Shown here one piece after another: positions 1-7,575 of a DNA stretch of 17,289 nucleotides; positions within the stretch are counted from its first letter, which is position 1, and each line of letters starts with the position of its first letter. A program made the position numbers and the translations under genes. The notes below the pieces were generated by a model. It made no database searches. It worked only from the letters and a program-made list of their open reading frames with translations, and was not told where the DNA came from. The stretch comes from Bacteroidales bacterium UBA4866 (GTDB taxonomy: Bacteria > Bacteroidota > Bacteroidia > Bacteroidales > P3), in contig DHDW01000041.1 of assembly GCA_002399565.1 (NCBI GenBank), positions 20,010 to 37,298 on the forward strand, written 5' to 3'.

Positions 1-1263
1 ATTCTTGAAGTAAATGGTCAAAGTTCTAAGGATAGAACATCTGACCAAGTAAAAGAATTTCTTAGAGGGCAAGCTGGTTCAGAAATCAAATTAAAAGTGC
101 TTAGAGATGGAAAAGAGATTGAGAAAACCTTCCTTAGAGAAGAGATAACAATAGATAATGTGCCTTATTATGGAATAGTTGGAAAAGAGATTGGATACAT
201 TAAGTTAAATGAGTTTACAAATGGAGCAGCAAATAATGTTTTAAATGCTTTTAAAGAATTGAAGAAGCAAAATAATGACCTAAAGGGTTTAATTTTGGAT
301 TTGAGAGGAAATGGAGGGGGACTATTAACTGATGCTGTAAGTATTGTAAATATGTTTGTTGAGAAAGGGCAGAACATAGTTTCTACAAAAGGGAAAATTG
401 TTGAAAGAAATCAAACCTTCAAAACTACTCTTAATCCTATTGATTTGAATATTCCTATTGTTGTTTTGACTGATAATTTTTCTGCTTCTGCATCTGAAAT
501 TGTTACAGGAAGTCTTCAAGATTTGGATAGAGCAGTAATCATGGGACAAAGAACCTTTGGAAAGGGATTAGTTCAAAATATTATTCCTTTAACCTATAAT
601 GCACAAATGAAGGTTACTGTTTCAAAATACTATATTCCAAGTGGTCGCTGTATTCAAGCAATAGATTATTCACATAGAGATGAACAAGGCAATGCAATCA
701 ATATTCCCGATTCTCTTAAAGTTGCATTTAAAACCAAAGGAGGAAGAACTGTTTATGATGGATTTGGAATTGAGCCTGACATAATTATAGAACCAGAATA
801 CGCAAGCCCTATTATTATATCAATAATCACTAAATTCCTTGCCTTTGACTTTGCAACTGAATTTGTAAAACAAAATCCAACAATCCAATCTCCAAAAGAT
901 TTTAAAATAACAGATGAAATCTACAATCAATTCACATCTTTTGTGAAAGATAAAGACTATTCCTATTCAACAATTACTGAAAGGATGCTTGCAGAATTGG
1001 AAGATATGGCAAAGAAAGAAAAGTATAGCCAAGAAATAGAAAATACTATTGAACAATTGAAAAAGAAGATAGAAGAAGATAAAAACAATGACTTAATTAA
1101 GTTCAAAGATGATATAAAAGAAATTCTCCTTTCTGAAATTGTTGTTAGATACCATTATCAAAAGGGAAGAATAGAAGCTTTGCTTAATTTGGATAAAGAA
1201 GTTTTAAAAGCAATTGAACTATTATCCAATAGTAAGGAATACAACAAGATTTTAGGCAAATAG
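1..1263 (+). CDS. C-terminal processing protease (peptidase S41), 5'-truncated
   Basis: A serine protease of the CtpA/Prc family that cleaves exported proteins in the periplasm. The open frame is continuous from base 1, so the gene begins outside the window; the ATG at 97 is internal. The first 40 codons give the end of a PDZ domain (starting ILEVNGQSS, with VLRDGKE near codons 35-41). The S41 core follows: GLILDLRGNGGG (around codons 95-106), the catalytic serine in SASASEI (codon 163) and the lysine/glutamine pair in TFGKGLVQ (K188, Q192). The Ser-Lys spacing of 25 and Lys-Gln spacing of 4 match the known CtpB catalytic triad. After the core comes a charged helical tail (codons ~290-420) rich in Lys and Glu, usual in Bacteroidota members. 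The next gene starts 36 nt downstream on the same strand, so cotranscription is likely. The fragment looks intact; the signal peptide is not visible. Confidence 0.95.
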   Translation: MLEVNGQSSKDRTSDQVKEFLRGQAGSEIKLKVLRDGKEIEKTFLREEITIDNVPYYGIVGKEIGYIKLNEFTNGAANNVLNAFKELKKQNNDLKGLILDLRGNGGGLLTDAVSIVNMFVEKGQNIVSTKGKIVERNQTFKTTLNPIDLNIPIVVLTDNFSASASEIVTGSLQDLDRAVIMGQRTFGKGLVQNIIPLTYNAQMKVTVSKYYIPSGRCIQAIDYSHRDEQGNAINIPDSLKVAFKTKGGRTVYDGFGIEPDIIIEPEYASPIIISIITKFLAFDFATEFVKQNPTIQSPKDFKITDEIYNQFTSFVKDKDYSYSTITERMLAELEDMAKKEKYSQEIENTIEQLKKKIEEDKNNDLIKFKDDIKEILLSEIVVRYHYQKGRIEALLNLDKEVLKAIELLSNSKEYNKILGK

Positions 1264-1299
1264 ATACATTATAATTATTGACGAATTGTTTCTTAGATT

Positions 1300-3873
1300 A
1301 TGAACATAAAAGGATTATTAAAGTTATTGATTATCGGTTTTGTATTTTTACAAAGCTTAACTGGATTTGCTCAAACCAACAATAAAGATTTTGCAAAGCA
1401 AGACGCATTAGACTTTTTAAAAGCCTATATGCCTTTAAGTGATATTGCAGACTATGATGAAGCTTTTTTTGATACTCAGGTTGATTATGCTTTTAAGGCA
1501 AGGGATTTCTTTACTTGGGGAAAAACAATTCCTGATGATGTTTTTCGTCATTTTGTTTTGGTTTATAGAGTAAATAATGAAAACTTGGATAGTTCAAGGG
1601 TTGTATTCTTTGAAGAGCTTAAAGACAGAATTAAAAATATGTCAATGTACGATGCAGCTTTGGAAGTAAACCATTGGTGTCACGAATATGTTAACTATAA
1701 GGCTGCCGACGGAAGAACCTCTGCACCACTATCAACAAGAAGAACTTCTCATGGTCGTTGTGGAGAGGAATCAACCTTTACAGTAACTGCTCTTCGCTCA
1801 GTTTCCATTCCTGCACGTCAATGCTACACTCCTCGCTGGGCTCATACTGATGACAATCATGCTTGGGTTGAGGTTTGGATTGATGGCAAATGGTATCATC
1901 TTGGAGCTTGTGAGCCAGAACCAGAATTAAATGTTGCCTGGTTTGATGCTCCTGCCAAAAGAGCAATGATGGTTCATACAACTGTATTTGGAAAAGGATA
2001 TGAGGGTAAAGAAGAAGTAAATTTAGATAAAGAACTTTACACTAAGATTAACCTTTTGGAAAACTATGCTCCAACAAAGAAAATATTTGTTAAAGTAAAT
2101 GACCTTAATGGAAATCCTATTGAAAATGCTGAAGTTGATTTTGGACTTTATAATTATGCAGAATACTATCCAATTTCTCAAAGCAAAACCAATAAAGAAG
2201 GATTAGCTTTTTTAACAACTGGACTTGGTGATTTGATGATTTGGGCAAATAAGGCAGCAGATTATGCTTATAAGAAAATCAGTGTTAAAGAAGTTGATAC
2301 AATAGCTCTTACTCTTTTGCCAAATAGAAATAAGGATTATGAAGAACTTTTAGAAATTGTTCCTCCAGTTCAAAGAGCAGTTACAAAACTTTCAAATAAT
2401 AAAGTAAAAGATAACTCCATTAGATTAATTTATGAGGATTCCATTCGCAATGCTTATATTTCTACTTTCCCAAATGATGAATATATAAGAAATCTTTATT
2501 TAGTATTACCATCTTTTGATTCAACAGATATTTCTTATGCCATCAAACAAAGTTGGGGAAACTATAAAGCAATTGAAGAGTTTTTGAAAGAAAATAAGAA
2601 TAAGCCTGAGGCTATGACTATTTTGAAAACAATCTATGAAAAAGACCTTAGAGATACTCCAAAAGATATTTTGCAAAGTCATTTAGATGCTTTCCTTAAA
2701 AACAAAAAAGACCTGACTTATTCAAAAGAAATTATAGATAATTACATTCTTAATCCTCGCATTCAATTGGAATTAATAACTCCTTGGAGAGAATATATAA
2801 GCAATAATAGAGAAGAGATTTTTAAGACAAATGAAAACCTAAGTGCTAAAGATATTGCAAAATGGATTCAAGAAAACATAGAGCTAAACAATGAAGATAA
2901 CTATTATGGCTGCCAAATATCTCCTAAGGGAGTTATACATTTAAAAGAAGCCGATAAGGTTTCAATGGAGATTCTTTTTGTGGCTATTGCAAGAACTTAT
3001 AATATTCCTGCAAAATATGATTGGGCAACTGGAAATGCAATGTATTACGAAAATGGAGAATGGAATTATGCTTTTGTAAAAAGTGAAGCTAATGAATTAA
3101 CCAATAACAAATGTATTCTAACCCTTCATAATGGCAATACAGCAAGTAAGATTAAGCCAGAATATTACACTCATTTTACTTTAGCTAAATTTATTGATGG
3201 AAAGTTTGTTACATTAGATTATGAATATGACCCTAAGTTTAAAGAGTTCCCAGAAAAATTGGTTTTGGATGCTGGTTATTATCGTTTGCTAACTGGAAAT
3301 AGAGCAAATGACGGAATAGTTTATGTTAAAACAAACTATTTTGAACTTAAGCCAAACTCAAAATCAGATATAATGGTTCAACTTAGAGATTTGCCACAAA
3401 GTTTAGTTAAAGAAGGAAGTATTAAGATGGATACAAAAGTAAAACTTCTTAATAAAGAGAAAACTAATCTTTCAAAAATAGCAAATGGCAAAGGATTAGT
3501 TATGGCAATTATTGATCCACAAAAAGAACCTACAAGACATATTATGGTTGATATTCCTTTATTTAAGGAGGAATTTGAACAATGGGACGGAGGAATACTT
3601 TTCCTTATTCCTGAAGATAAGATTAGCAATGATTTTTCATTAAATAAATACACCAAACTACCAAAACAATCTCTTTTTGCAATAGATAAAAATAATAAAA
3701 TCCTATCTCAAGTTATTAAATCAACACAAAAAGAACTAAAAGATAACCTCCCTATCTTACTTTTAATAACTAAAGAAGGAGATATAGTTTTTCTTTCTGA
3801 AGGATATAGGATTGGAGCTGGTGAAAATCTTATTAAATCAATTTTTCAATTAGAAGGCAATGAGAAAAAATAA
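1300..3873 (+). CDS. Secreted transglutaminase-like multidomain protein
   Basis: An 857-residue exported protein with a signal peptide (hydrophobic residues 5-22, cut probably after GFAQ at residue 25). Residues ~115-215 form a transglutaminase/protease-like core: Cys154 in HGRCGEES, His187 in DDNHAWVEVW, then WYHLGACEPEP, where the usual acidic third residue would be Glu205 or Glu207. Residues ~257-335 look like a carboxypeptidase-regulatory/Ig-like beta sandwich. Residues ~515-600 resemble a second transglutaminase fold (VAIARTYNIPAKYDW, GEWNYAF), but the cysteine and histidine are absent, so it is probably inactive. The last ~70 residues (LPILLLITKEGDIVFLSEGY) recall the end of a thioredoxin/redoxin fold without a visible CxxC. 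Whether it is a protease, cross-linker or peptidoglycan/peptide hydrolase cannot be told. It lies between a periplasmic protease and a barrel protein, and its 3' end overlaps the barrel gene, suggesting a shared envelope role. Confidence 0.88.
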   Translation: MNIKGLLKLLIIGFVFLQSLTGFAQTNNKDFAKQDALDFLKAYMPLSDIADYDEAFFDTQVDYAFKARDFFTWGKTIPDDVFRHFVLVYRVNNENLDSSRVVFFEELKDRIKNMSMYDAALEVNHWCHEYVNYKAADGRTSAPLSTRRTSHGRCGEESTFTVTALRSVSIPARQCYTPRWAHTDDNHAWVEVWIDGKWYHLGACEPEPELNVAWFDAPAKRAMMVHTTVFGKGYEGKEEVNLDKELYTKINLLENYAPTKKIFVKVNDLNGNPIENAEVDFGLYNYAEYYPISQSKTNKEGLAFLTTGLGDLMIWANKAADYAYKKISVKEVDTIALTLLPNRNKDYEELLEIVPPVQRAVTKLSNNKVKDNSIRLIYEDSIRNAYISTFPNDEYIRNLYLVLPSFDSTDISYAIKQSWGNYKAIEEFLKENKNKPEAMTILKTIYEKDLRDTPKDILQSHLDAFLKNKKDLTYSKEIIDNYILNPRIQLELITPWREYISNNREEIFKTNENLSAKDIAKWIQENIELNNEDNYYGCQISPKGVIHLKEADKVSMEILFVAIARTYNIPAKYDWATGNAMYYENGEWNYAFVKSEANELTNNKCILTLHNGNTASKIKPEYYTHFTLAKFIDGKFVTLDYEYDPKFKEFPEKLVLDAGYYRLLTGNRANDGIVYVKTNYFELKPNSKSDIMVQLRDLPQSLVKEGSIKMDTKVKLLNKEKTNLSKIANGKGLVMAIIDPQKEPTRHIMVDIPLFKEEFEQWDGGILFLIPEDKISNDFSLNKYTKLPKQSLFAIDKNNKILSQVIKSTQKELKDNLPILLLITKEGDIVFLSEGYRIGAGENLIKSIFQLEGNEKK

Positions 3874-4555
3874 TATAAACAAATCAAATTATCTATTTAA
3901 GGCATTTAGCCTTGCTTTGGTTCTTTTCCTAATTGGGATTAATTCAACCAATCTTAATGCTCAACCCTACAAAAGTAATGTTCAATCATCAAAAGAGCCT
4001 TGGAAATATGGCTTAAGAGCTGGTTTAAGCTACGATAATACGACCCTCAAACAAGGAGTTAGCTACAAATTTGGTTGGAAAGCTGGATTTGTTGCAGAAA
4101 AAAGATTGGTATATAATCTATATTTCCAACCTTCTCTTTCTTTTCTCAACAAAGGTTTTCAATCCGAAATTCCTAATTATGAAAAAGTAGATGTAAATGC
4201 TTATATGCTTGAAGGAGTTTTAGGACTATTAATTAAGTTTGGAGATGATAGGACTGGAAGTGGATTATATATCTCTGCTTCTCCCTATTTCACCTATGGC
4301 ATTGGAGGGAAATCAGATTTTGTTGACCTAAGGAGTCCAACAGATTCAACTTTTTATGGTAGTGCAACAATAAATACTTTCTCTAATGACCATTATCAAC
4401 CTTTAGATATTGGCTTTCAGTTAGGATTGGGCTACGACCTTAATCATAAATGGTCAATTGGAGGTATTTATAATTTCGGAATGCAGAAAATGAGGAATGA
4501 TGCAAATTATCGTTGGAAAGGATTCCAAATTCATTTGTCATTCTTCTTTAAATAA
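3860..4555 (+). CDS. PorT-like outer-membrane beta-barrel protein
   Basis: A 231-residue exported protein. Residues 1-35 are a signal peptide: basic MRKNN start, hydrophobic AFSLALVLFLIGI, cut near NLNAQ. The rest alternates polar and hydrophobic residues with many Tyr, Phe and Gly, in strand-like blocks such as YGLRAGLSYDN, GWKAGFVAEKR and SIGGIYNFGMQK, and ends in IHLSFFFK. This is the pattern of the Bacteroidota outer-membrane beta-barrel family (PF13568, PorT-type), with perhaps eight strands. The ATG overlaps the 3' end of the transglutaminase-like gene by 14 nt in another frame, so translational coupling is likely. The exact partner or ligand cannot be read from the sequence. The gene converges on the minus-strand operon with only 20 nt between stop codons, where the short AT-only dyad taatt-tat-aatta (4566-4578) is the sole possible terminator. 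Confidence 0.82.
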   Translation: MRKNNINKSNYLFKAFSLALVLFLIGINSTNLNAQPYKSNVQSSKEPWKYGLRAGLSYDNTTLKQGVSYKFGWKAGFVAEKRLVYNLYFQPSLSFLNKGFQSEIPNYEKVDVNAYMLEGVLGLLIKFGDDRTGSGLYISASPYFTYGIGGKSDFVDLRSPTDSTFYGSATINTFSNDHYQPLDIGFQLGLGYDLNHKWSIGGIYNFGMQKMRNDANYRWKGFQIHLSFFFK

Positions 4556-4575
4556 GAAAACAAGATAATTTATAA

Positions 4576-5445
4576 TTAGTAGATTCTTTCGTGAATTAAT
4601 CCTCCAAGTAGGATAGTTAGTCTATAAGGCAGACATTTCCAAAGGGAAAAGAACCATTTATTGTTTCGTATTGAAGTAGTTTTGTGAGATGATGACCAGT
4701 AAAGAGGAATTTCCTTTGCTTTAAAATGTTTTTTGAAAGAATAAACTGAACTGTCTTTGGTGCATCTTCCAAAAGAATAGGTTTTTGCATTATTTTCTTT
4801 GCAGTAATTTATCATTGAATAATGAAGCAGGTAGGAAGTATAGTTTTTATGCTCAGAAGGAAGAGTTGCAAAAAGATTATTTTCAAAATAGGAGTCAGTA
4901 ATCTTATCTATGCTTGCACTACCTATTGGTTTATTATCTTTATAGGCAACAAATAAAATTGTGGAATTTGAATTTATCTTTCTAATTAAATGTCTTTTGT
5001 ATAAAGTTGGAACTCCTTTTTGGTGCATCCTTTTAGTATAAACCTTATAGAAATCATTAATTAAATTCTTATCAACTCCCTGCTTTATAATAACTCCATT
5101 CAACTGGGCTTTTCTTATTTTCCTTCTAATGTCTGAGGTATAATTATATCCTTGTTGAAGGTTTATCTCAAAATTAACTTTATCTGTATAAATAAATTTG
5201 GAGTGGGCAATTGTATCTCTTATTTGCCAATTATTGGAAAGAGATTGTAAATCGAATTTTGGAGGATTGGTTTCAACAATTCCTTGAGAAAGATAGGGAA
5301 GAGAAATATAAGTATTATTGCACTTAACCATTAAAAGAGCAAATTCCTTTTTACCAATAAAATTAAAAGGAAAGCGATATACCTTCCTTTTATATATTTT
5401 TTCAAATTGCTCGATTAAAGAACTTGCATTCTCTACCTCAATCAT
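4576..5445 (-). CDS. FemAB-like aminoacyl/acyl transferase (possible VimA-like)
   Basis: A 289-residue protein with the FemAB/GNAT (PF13480-like) fold and no signal peptide or membrane segment, so cytoplasmic. Visible signatures are SDIRRKIRKAQLNGV (residues 104-118), the GNAT core ILFVAYKDNKPIGSASI (163-179), and SFGRCTKDSSVYSFKKHF (224-241), the hallmark of FemAB-like proteins in glycan clusters. Such enzymes transfer an amino acid or acyl group to an amino group on a peptidoglycan or sugar precursor. I chose the ATG at 5445, giving a 5-nt gap after wbpB. The frame is open to an ATG at 5490, but that would overlap wbpB by 40 nt with an unrelated-looking leader. It is last in the operon wbpD-wbpB-this gene. 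That context suggests a substrate that is the amino-uronic acid nucleotide made by the first two genes, as proposed for VimA of Porphyromonas. The family call is firm; the substrate is inference. Confidence 0.85.
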   Translation of the reverse strand: MIEVENASSLIEQFEKIYKRKVYRFPFNFIGKKEFALLMVKCNNTYISLPYLSQGIVETNPPKFDLQSLSNNWQIRDTIAHSKFIYTDKVNFEINLQQGYNYTSDIRRKIRKAQLNGVIIKQGVDKNLINDFYKVYTKRMHQKGVPTLYKRHLIRKINSNSTILFVAYKDNKPIGSASIDKITDSYFENNLFATLPSEHKNYTSYLLHYSMINYCKENNAKTYSFGRCTKDSSVYSFKKHFKAKEIPLYWSSSHKTTSIRNNKWFFSLWKCLPYRLTILLGGLIHERIY

Positions 5446-5450
5446 TATGT

Positions 5451-6416
5451 TTAGATTTTGAAGGGATGTTTTGCCAGTGGAAGTTTGCAAAGAGGGTGAT
5501 ATTCACCTTTAAGTCCAACAGGGGTAGCATTTCTTATGTCGTGAACTATTTGAATACAGTTTCTTGCATCTTCAAGCCCAAATCCATTACCTGCCAAAAT
5601 ATTCTTATAACTTAGAGTATGAAGTTCGGTGAAGCCTTCGCTAAATTCAATTTCGGTGCCTTCCATTTCAATTTTACGATAGGTTCTTTTGCCCGCTTCA
5701 ATACATTCCTTAGGTAAGGTATCAGCATTTATACTCATAAAATATCTAACTCTTGCTCTTTCAAATTCCAAATATCCTCCCACTCTGTCGTGTTGATAAA
5801 TATGAACAGTGTTTTGTTTAATAGGACCAAATATCCAAGAAAGCATATCATAGAAGTGAACTCCAATATTGGTTGCAACGCCTCCCGATTTTTCAGTAAC
5901 ACCCTTCCAAGAAGTGTAGTACCAAGTTCCTCTTGAAGTTATATAGGTTAAGTCTACATCATATATCTTATCCTTTGGTCCTTCATCAATTTGTTTCTTC
6001 CATTTAATAATGGCATCGTGAAGACGAAGTTGAAGAATATTATATACTTTCTTTCCTGTTTCTTTTTGCATGCTTTCAAGAGCATCAATATTCCATGGAT
6101 TTAGAACAAGAGGCTTTTCGCAAATCACATCTGCTCCAGCACGTAATCCAAAACGTATATGAGAATCGTGAAGATAGTTGGGAGTGCAAACAGAAACATA
6201 GTCAAGTTTTTGGTCTGTATGTTTTATCTTTTCAACAAATCTGTCAAATCTTTCAAACTCTGTGTAGAAAGAACAGTTTGGGAAATAGGAATCAATTAGT
6301 CCTACCGTATCTGATTTATCAAGAGCAACAACAAGATTATTATTTGTGTCTTTAATTGCTCTTAAATGGCGAGGTGCAATATATCCTGCAACTCCAATAA
6401 GTCCAAAATTTTTCAT
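5451..6416 (-). CDS. wbpB: UDP-GlcNAcA 3-dehydrogenase (WbpB/WlbA, Gfo/Idh/MocA family)
   Basis: An NAD-dependent oxidoreductase of 321 residues that oxidises the C3 hydroxyl of UDP-N-acetyl-glucosaminuronic acid to the 3-keto sugar, the step before transamination. The N-terminal Rossmann segment has glycines 5, 8 and 11 in GLIGVAGYIAPRH. EKPLVLNPWNIDAL at 100-113 carries the conserved Lys101. SGGVATNIGVHFYDMLSWIF (177-196) carries His187 and Asp190. Lys101 and a histidine near position 185 are the catalytic pair known for WlbA, and the NPWNIDALE wording is characteristic of this subfamily rather than of general Gfo/Idh/MocA dehydrogenases. The length is normal. The start codon follows the wbpD stop by 3 nt, and the FemAB-like gene begins 5 nt after its stop: a compact operon. 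The aminotransferase that would use its product (WbpE type) is not in the window; the aminotransferase at 8045 is of a different class. Confidence 0.92.
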   Translation of the reverse strand: MKNFGLIGVAGYIAPRHLRAIKDTNNNLVVALDKSDTVGLIDSYFPNCSFYTEFERFDRFVEKIKHTDQKLDYVSVCTPNYLHDSHIRFGLRAGADVICEKPLVLNPWNIDALESMQKETGKKVYNILQLRLHDAIIKWKKQIDEGPKDKIYDVDLTYITSRGTWYYTSWKGVTEKSGGVATNIGVHFYDMLSWIFGPIKQNTVHIYQHDRVGGYLEFERARVRYFMSINADTLPKECIEAGKRTYRKIEMEGTEIEFSEGFTELHTLSYKNILAGNGFGLEDARNCIQIVHDIRNATPVGLKGEYHPLCKLPLAKHPFKI

Positions 6417-6419
6417 TTT

Positions 6420-6992
6420 TTATTTTATTCTTATAACTCTATTGTCTATTAACTTGTACTCTTGAGCAGATTCTGGACAAACAGCAATTTGCTCTTCATT
6501 AAAGTGAAGCTTATGACCAAATTCACTCATCCAACCAATTTGTTTTGCAGGATTTCCCACAACTAAAGCATATGCAGGAATGGTTTTTGTAACAACTGCT
6601 CCAGCTCCAATAAAAGCATATTCTCCAATATTATGTCCACAAACTATTGTTGAATTAGCACCAATGGAAGCTCCCTTACCTACAATTGTTTTGGCATACT
6701 GGTCTTTACGATTAACGGCAGAACGAGGGTTTGTAACATTTGTAAAAACACATGAAGGTCCTAAAAATACATCATCTTCACAAGTAACTCCAGTATAAAT
6801 GGAAACATTGTTTTGTACTTTAACATTATTTCCCAAAACTACCTCTGGGGAAACTACAACATTTTGTCCAATATTACATCTTTCTCCAAGTTTTGCTCCT
6901 ATCATAATATGAGAAAAATGCCATATTTTTGTACCTGAACCAATGGTACAACCTTCGTCTATAATTGCTGTTGGGTGTGCGAAATACTCCAT
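6420..6992 (-). CDS. wbpD: UDP-3-amino-uronic acid N-acetyltransferase (WbpD/WlbB)
   Basis: A 190-residue left-handed beta-helix acetyltransferase. It acetylates the 3-amino group of UDP-2-acetamido-3-amino-2,3-dideoxyglucuronic acid with acetyl-CoA to give UDP-diacetamido-glucuronic acid, used in surface polysaccharides. Hexapeptide repeats run through residues 5-145 (for example IGSGTKIWHFSHI, GQNVVVSPEVVLG, IGANSTIVCGHNIGEYAFIG). The FTNVTNPRS segment includes Asn85, matching the asparagine important in WlbB. GNPAKQIGWMSEFG (146-159) is the usual end of the helix domain. The start chosen is the ATG at 6992 (MEYFAHPTAII), which matches the family's normal start. An in-frame ATG at 7016 would add MSTKFFFN and cannot be excluded. 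It is the first gene of the minus-strand operon; a -7 box lies at 7045-7038. Confidence 0.92.
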   Translation of the reverse strand: MEYFAHPTAIIDEGCTIGSGTKIWHFSHIMIGAKLGERCNIGQNVVVSPEVVLGNNVKVQNNVSIYTGVTCEDDVFLGPSCVFTNVTNPRSAVNRKDQYAKTIVGKGASIGANSTIVCGHNIGEYAFIGAGAVVTKTIPAYALVVGNPAKQIGWMSEFGHKLHFNEEQIAVCPESAQEYKLIDNRVIRIK

Positions 6993-7037
6993 ATTAAAAA
7001 AGAATTTTGTTGACAAATTTTGTTATTTGCTTGAGTG

Positions 7038-7045
7038 CAAAGATA
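7038..7045 (-). promoter_or_regulatory. -7 promoter element for the wbpD operon
   Basis: On the minus strand the sequence reads TATCTTTG, an exact match to the Bacteroidota -7 consensus TAnnTTTG. It is followed by CACTCAAGC, almost the same as after the box at 9451. Transcription would start near 7031, leaving about 40 nt to the chosen wbpD ATG. No convincing TTTG is seen at the right distance for a -33 element. Confidence 0.5.
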
Positions 7046-7087
7046 AAAATTATTTCAAATACTTTTTAAAGGGTTCAAAATATTACT

Positions 7088-7095
7088 TAACTTTG
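7088..7095 (+). promoter_or_regulatory. -7 promoter element for the DUF1573 gene pair
   Basis: TAACTTTG matches TAnnTTTG exactly and is followed by CACTT. Initiation about seven bases downstream, near 7102, would leave almost no leader before the first ATG at 7106 but about 19 nt before the ATG at 7121. This supports 7121 as the start. The -33 region is only a T run (7063-7067), so this half is weak. Confidence 0.5.
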
Positions 7096-7120
7096 CACTT
7101 TAGTTATGGGAATAAAAAAT

Positions 7121-7552
7121 ATGAAGAGGTTGATTAAAAAATGTTTAAATTGTAGTTTGGTTGTTTACTTTTTTTGCTTTTTGGTTGTTATATCAATTAA
7201 CGCTAATGCTCAAAAAAACAGAGTAAATTCTCAACCTAAAATAACTTTTGAAACAACTTCTCATGACTATGGCGTGATTTTTGCTGGAGAAGATGGAGTG
7301 GTAGATTTTAATTTTAAGAATGAAGGTAAGAGTCCTCTGATAATAAGTAATATTGTTTCCTCATGTGGATGTATGGTAGTAAAATGGTCAAAAGACCCAA
7401 TAATGCCAAACAAAAAAGGGACAATAAAAGTTGCTTACAACACTAATATTATTGGAGATATAAAAAGAAGTATAACTGTTTCAACTAATGACCAAAGCCA
7501 AAGCAGAATTGTTTTGATTCTAACGGGTAAGGTTGTAGCTAAAACAAAATAA
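7121..7552 (+). CDS. Exported DUF1573 protein, first of a tandem pair
   Basis: A 143-residue exported protein with a signal peptide (MKRLIKK, then a hydrophobic stretch to INANAQ at residue 31). Residues 41-140 are a single DUF1573 domain, an Ig-like beta sandwich of the ASPM/SPD-2/hydin type. Its markers are ITFETTSHDYGVI at the start, FNFKNEGKSPLIISNI, the SCGC motif (Cys82, Cys84) and GTIKVAYNT. The ATG at 7121 is preferred over the in-frame one at 7106 for two reasons: it suits the nearby -7 box, and with it the domain start and both cysteines fall at exactly the same residue numbers as in the next gene. Family function is unknown; members are periplasmic or surface proteins of Bacteroidota. 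The leader has cysteines (residues 8, 11, 19) but no clear lipobox, so lipoprotein status is not supported. Confidence 0.85.
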   Translation: MKRLIKKCLNCSLVVYFFCFLVVISINANAQKNRVNSQPKITFETTSHDYGVIFAGEDGVVDFNFKNEGKSPLIISNIVSSCGCMVVKWSKDPIMPNKKGTIKVAYNTNIIGDIKRSITVSTNDQSQSRIVLILTGKVVAKTK

Positions 7553-7575
7553 ATAAACACAAATTAAAAATATAA

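Noticed and set aside
5446..5490. Upstream in-frame start for the FemAB-like gene at 5490
   Set aside because: It would overlap wbpB by 40 nt and add a leader (MQTSTGKTSLQNLNI) that only mirrors wbpB coding sequence in another frame; the ATG at 5445 gives a clean 5-nt gap.
7106..7120. Start of the first DUF1573 gene at 7106
   Set aside because: The -7 box at 7088-7095 would leave almost no leader, and only the 7121 start aligns the protein residue by residue with its paralogue.
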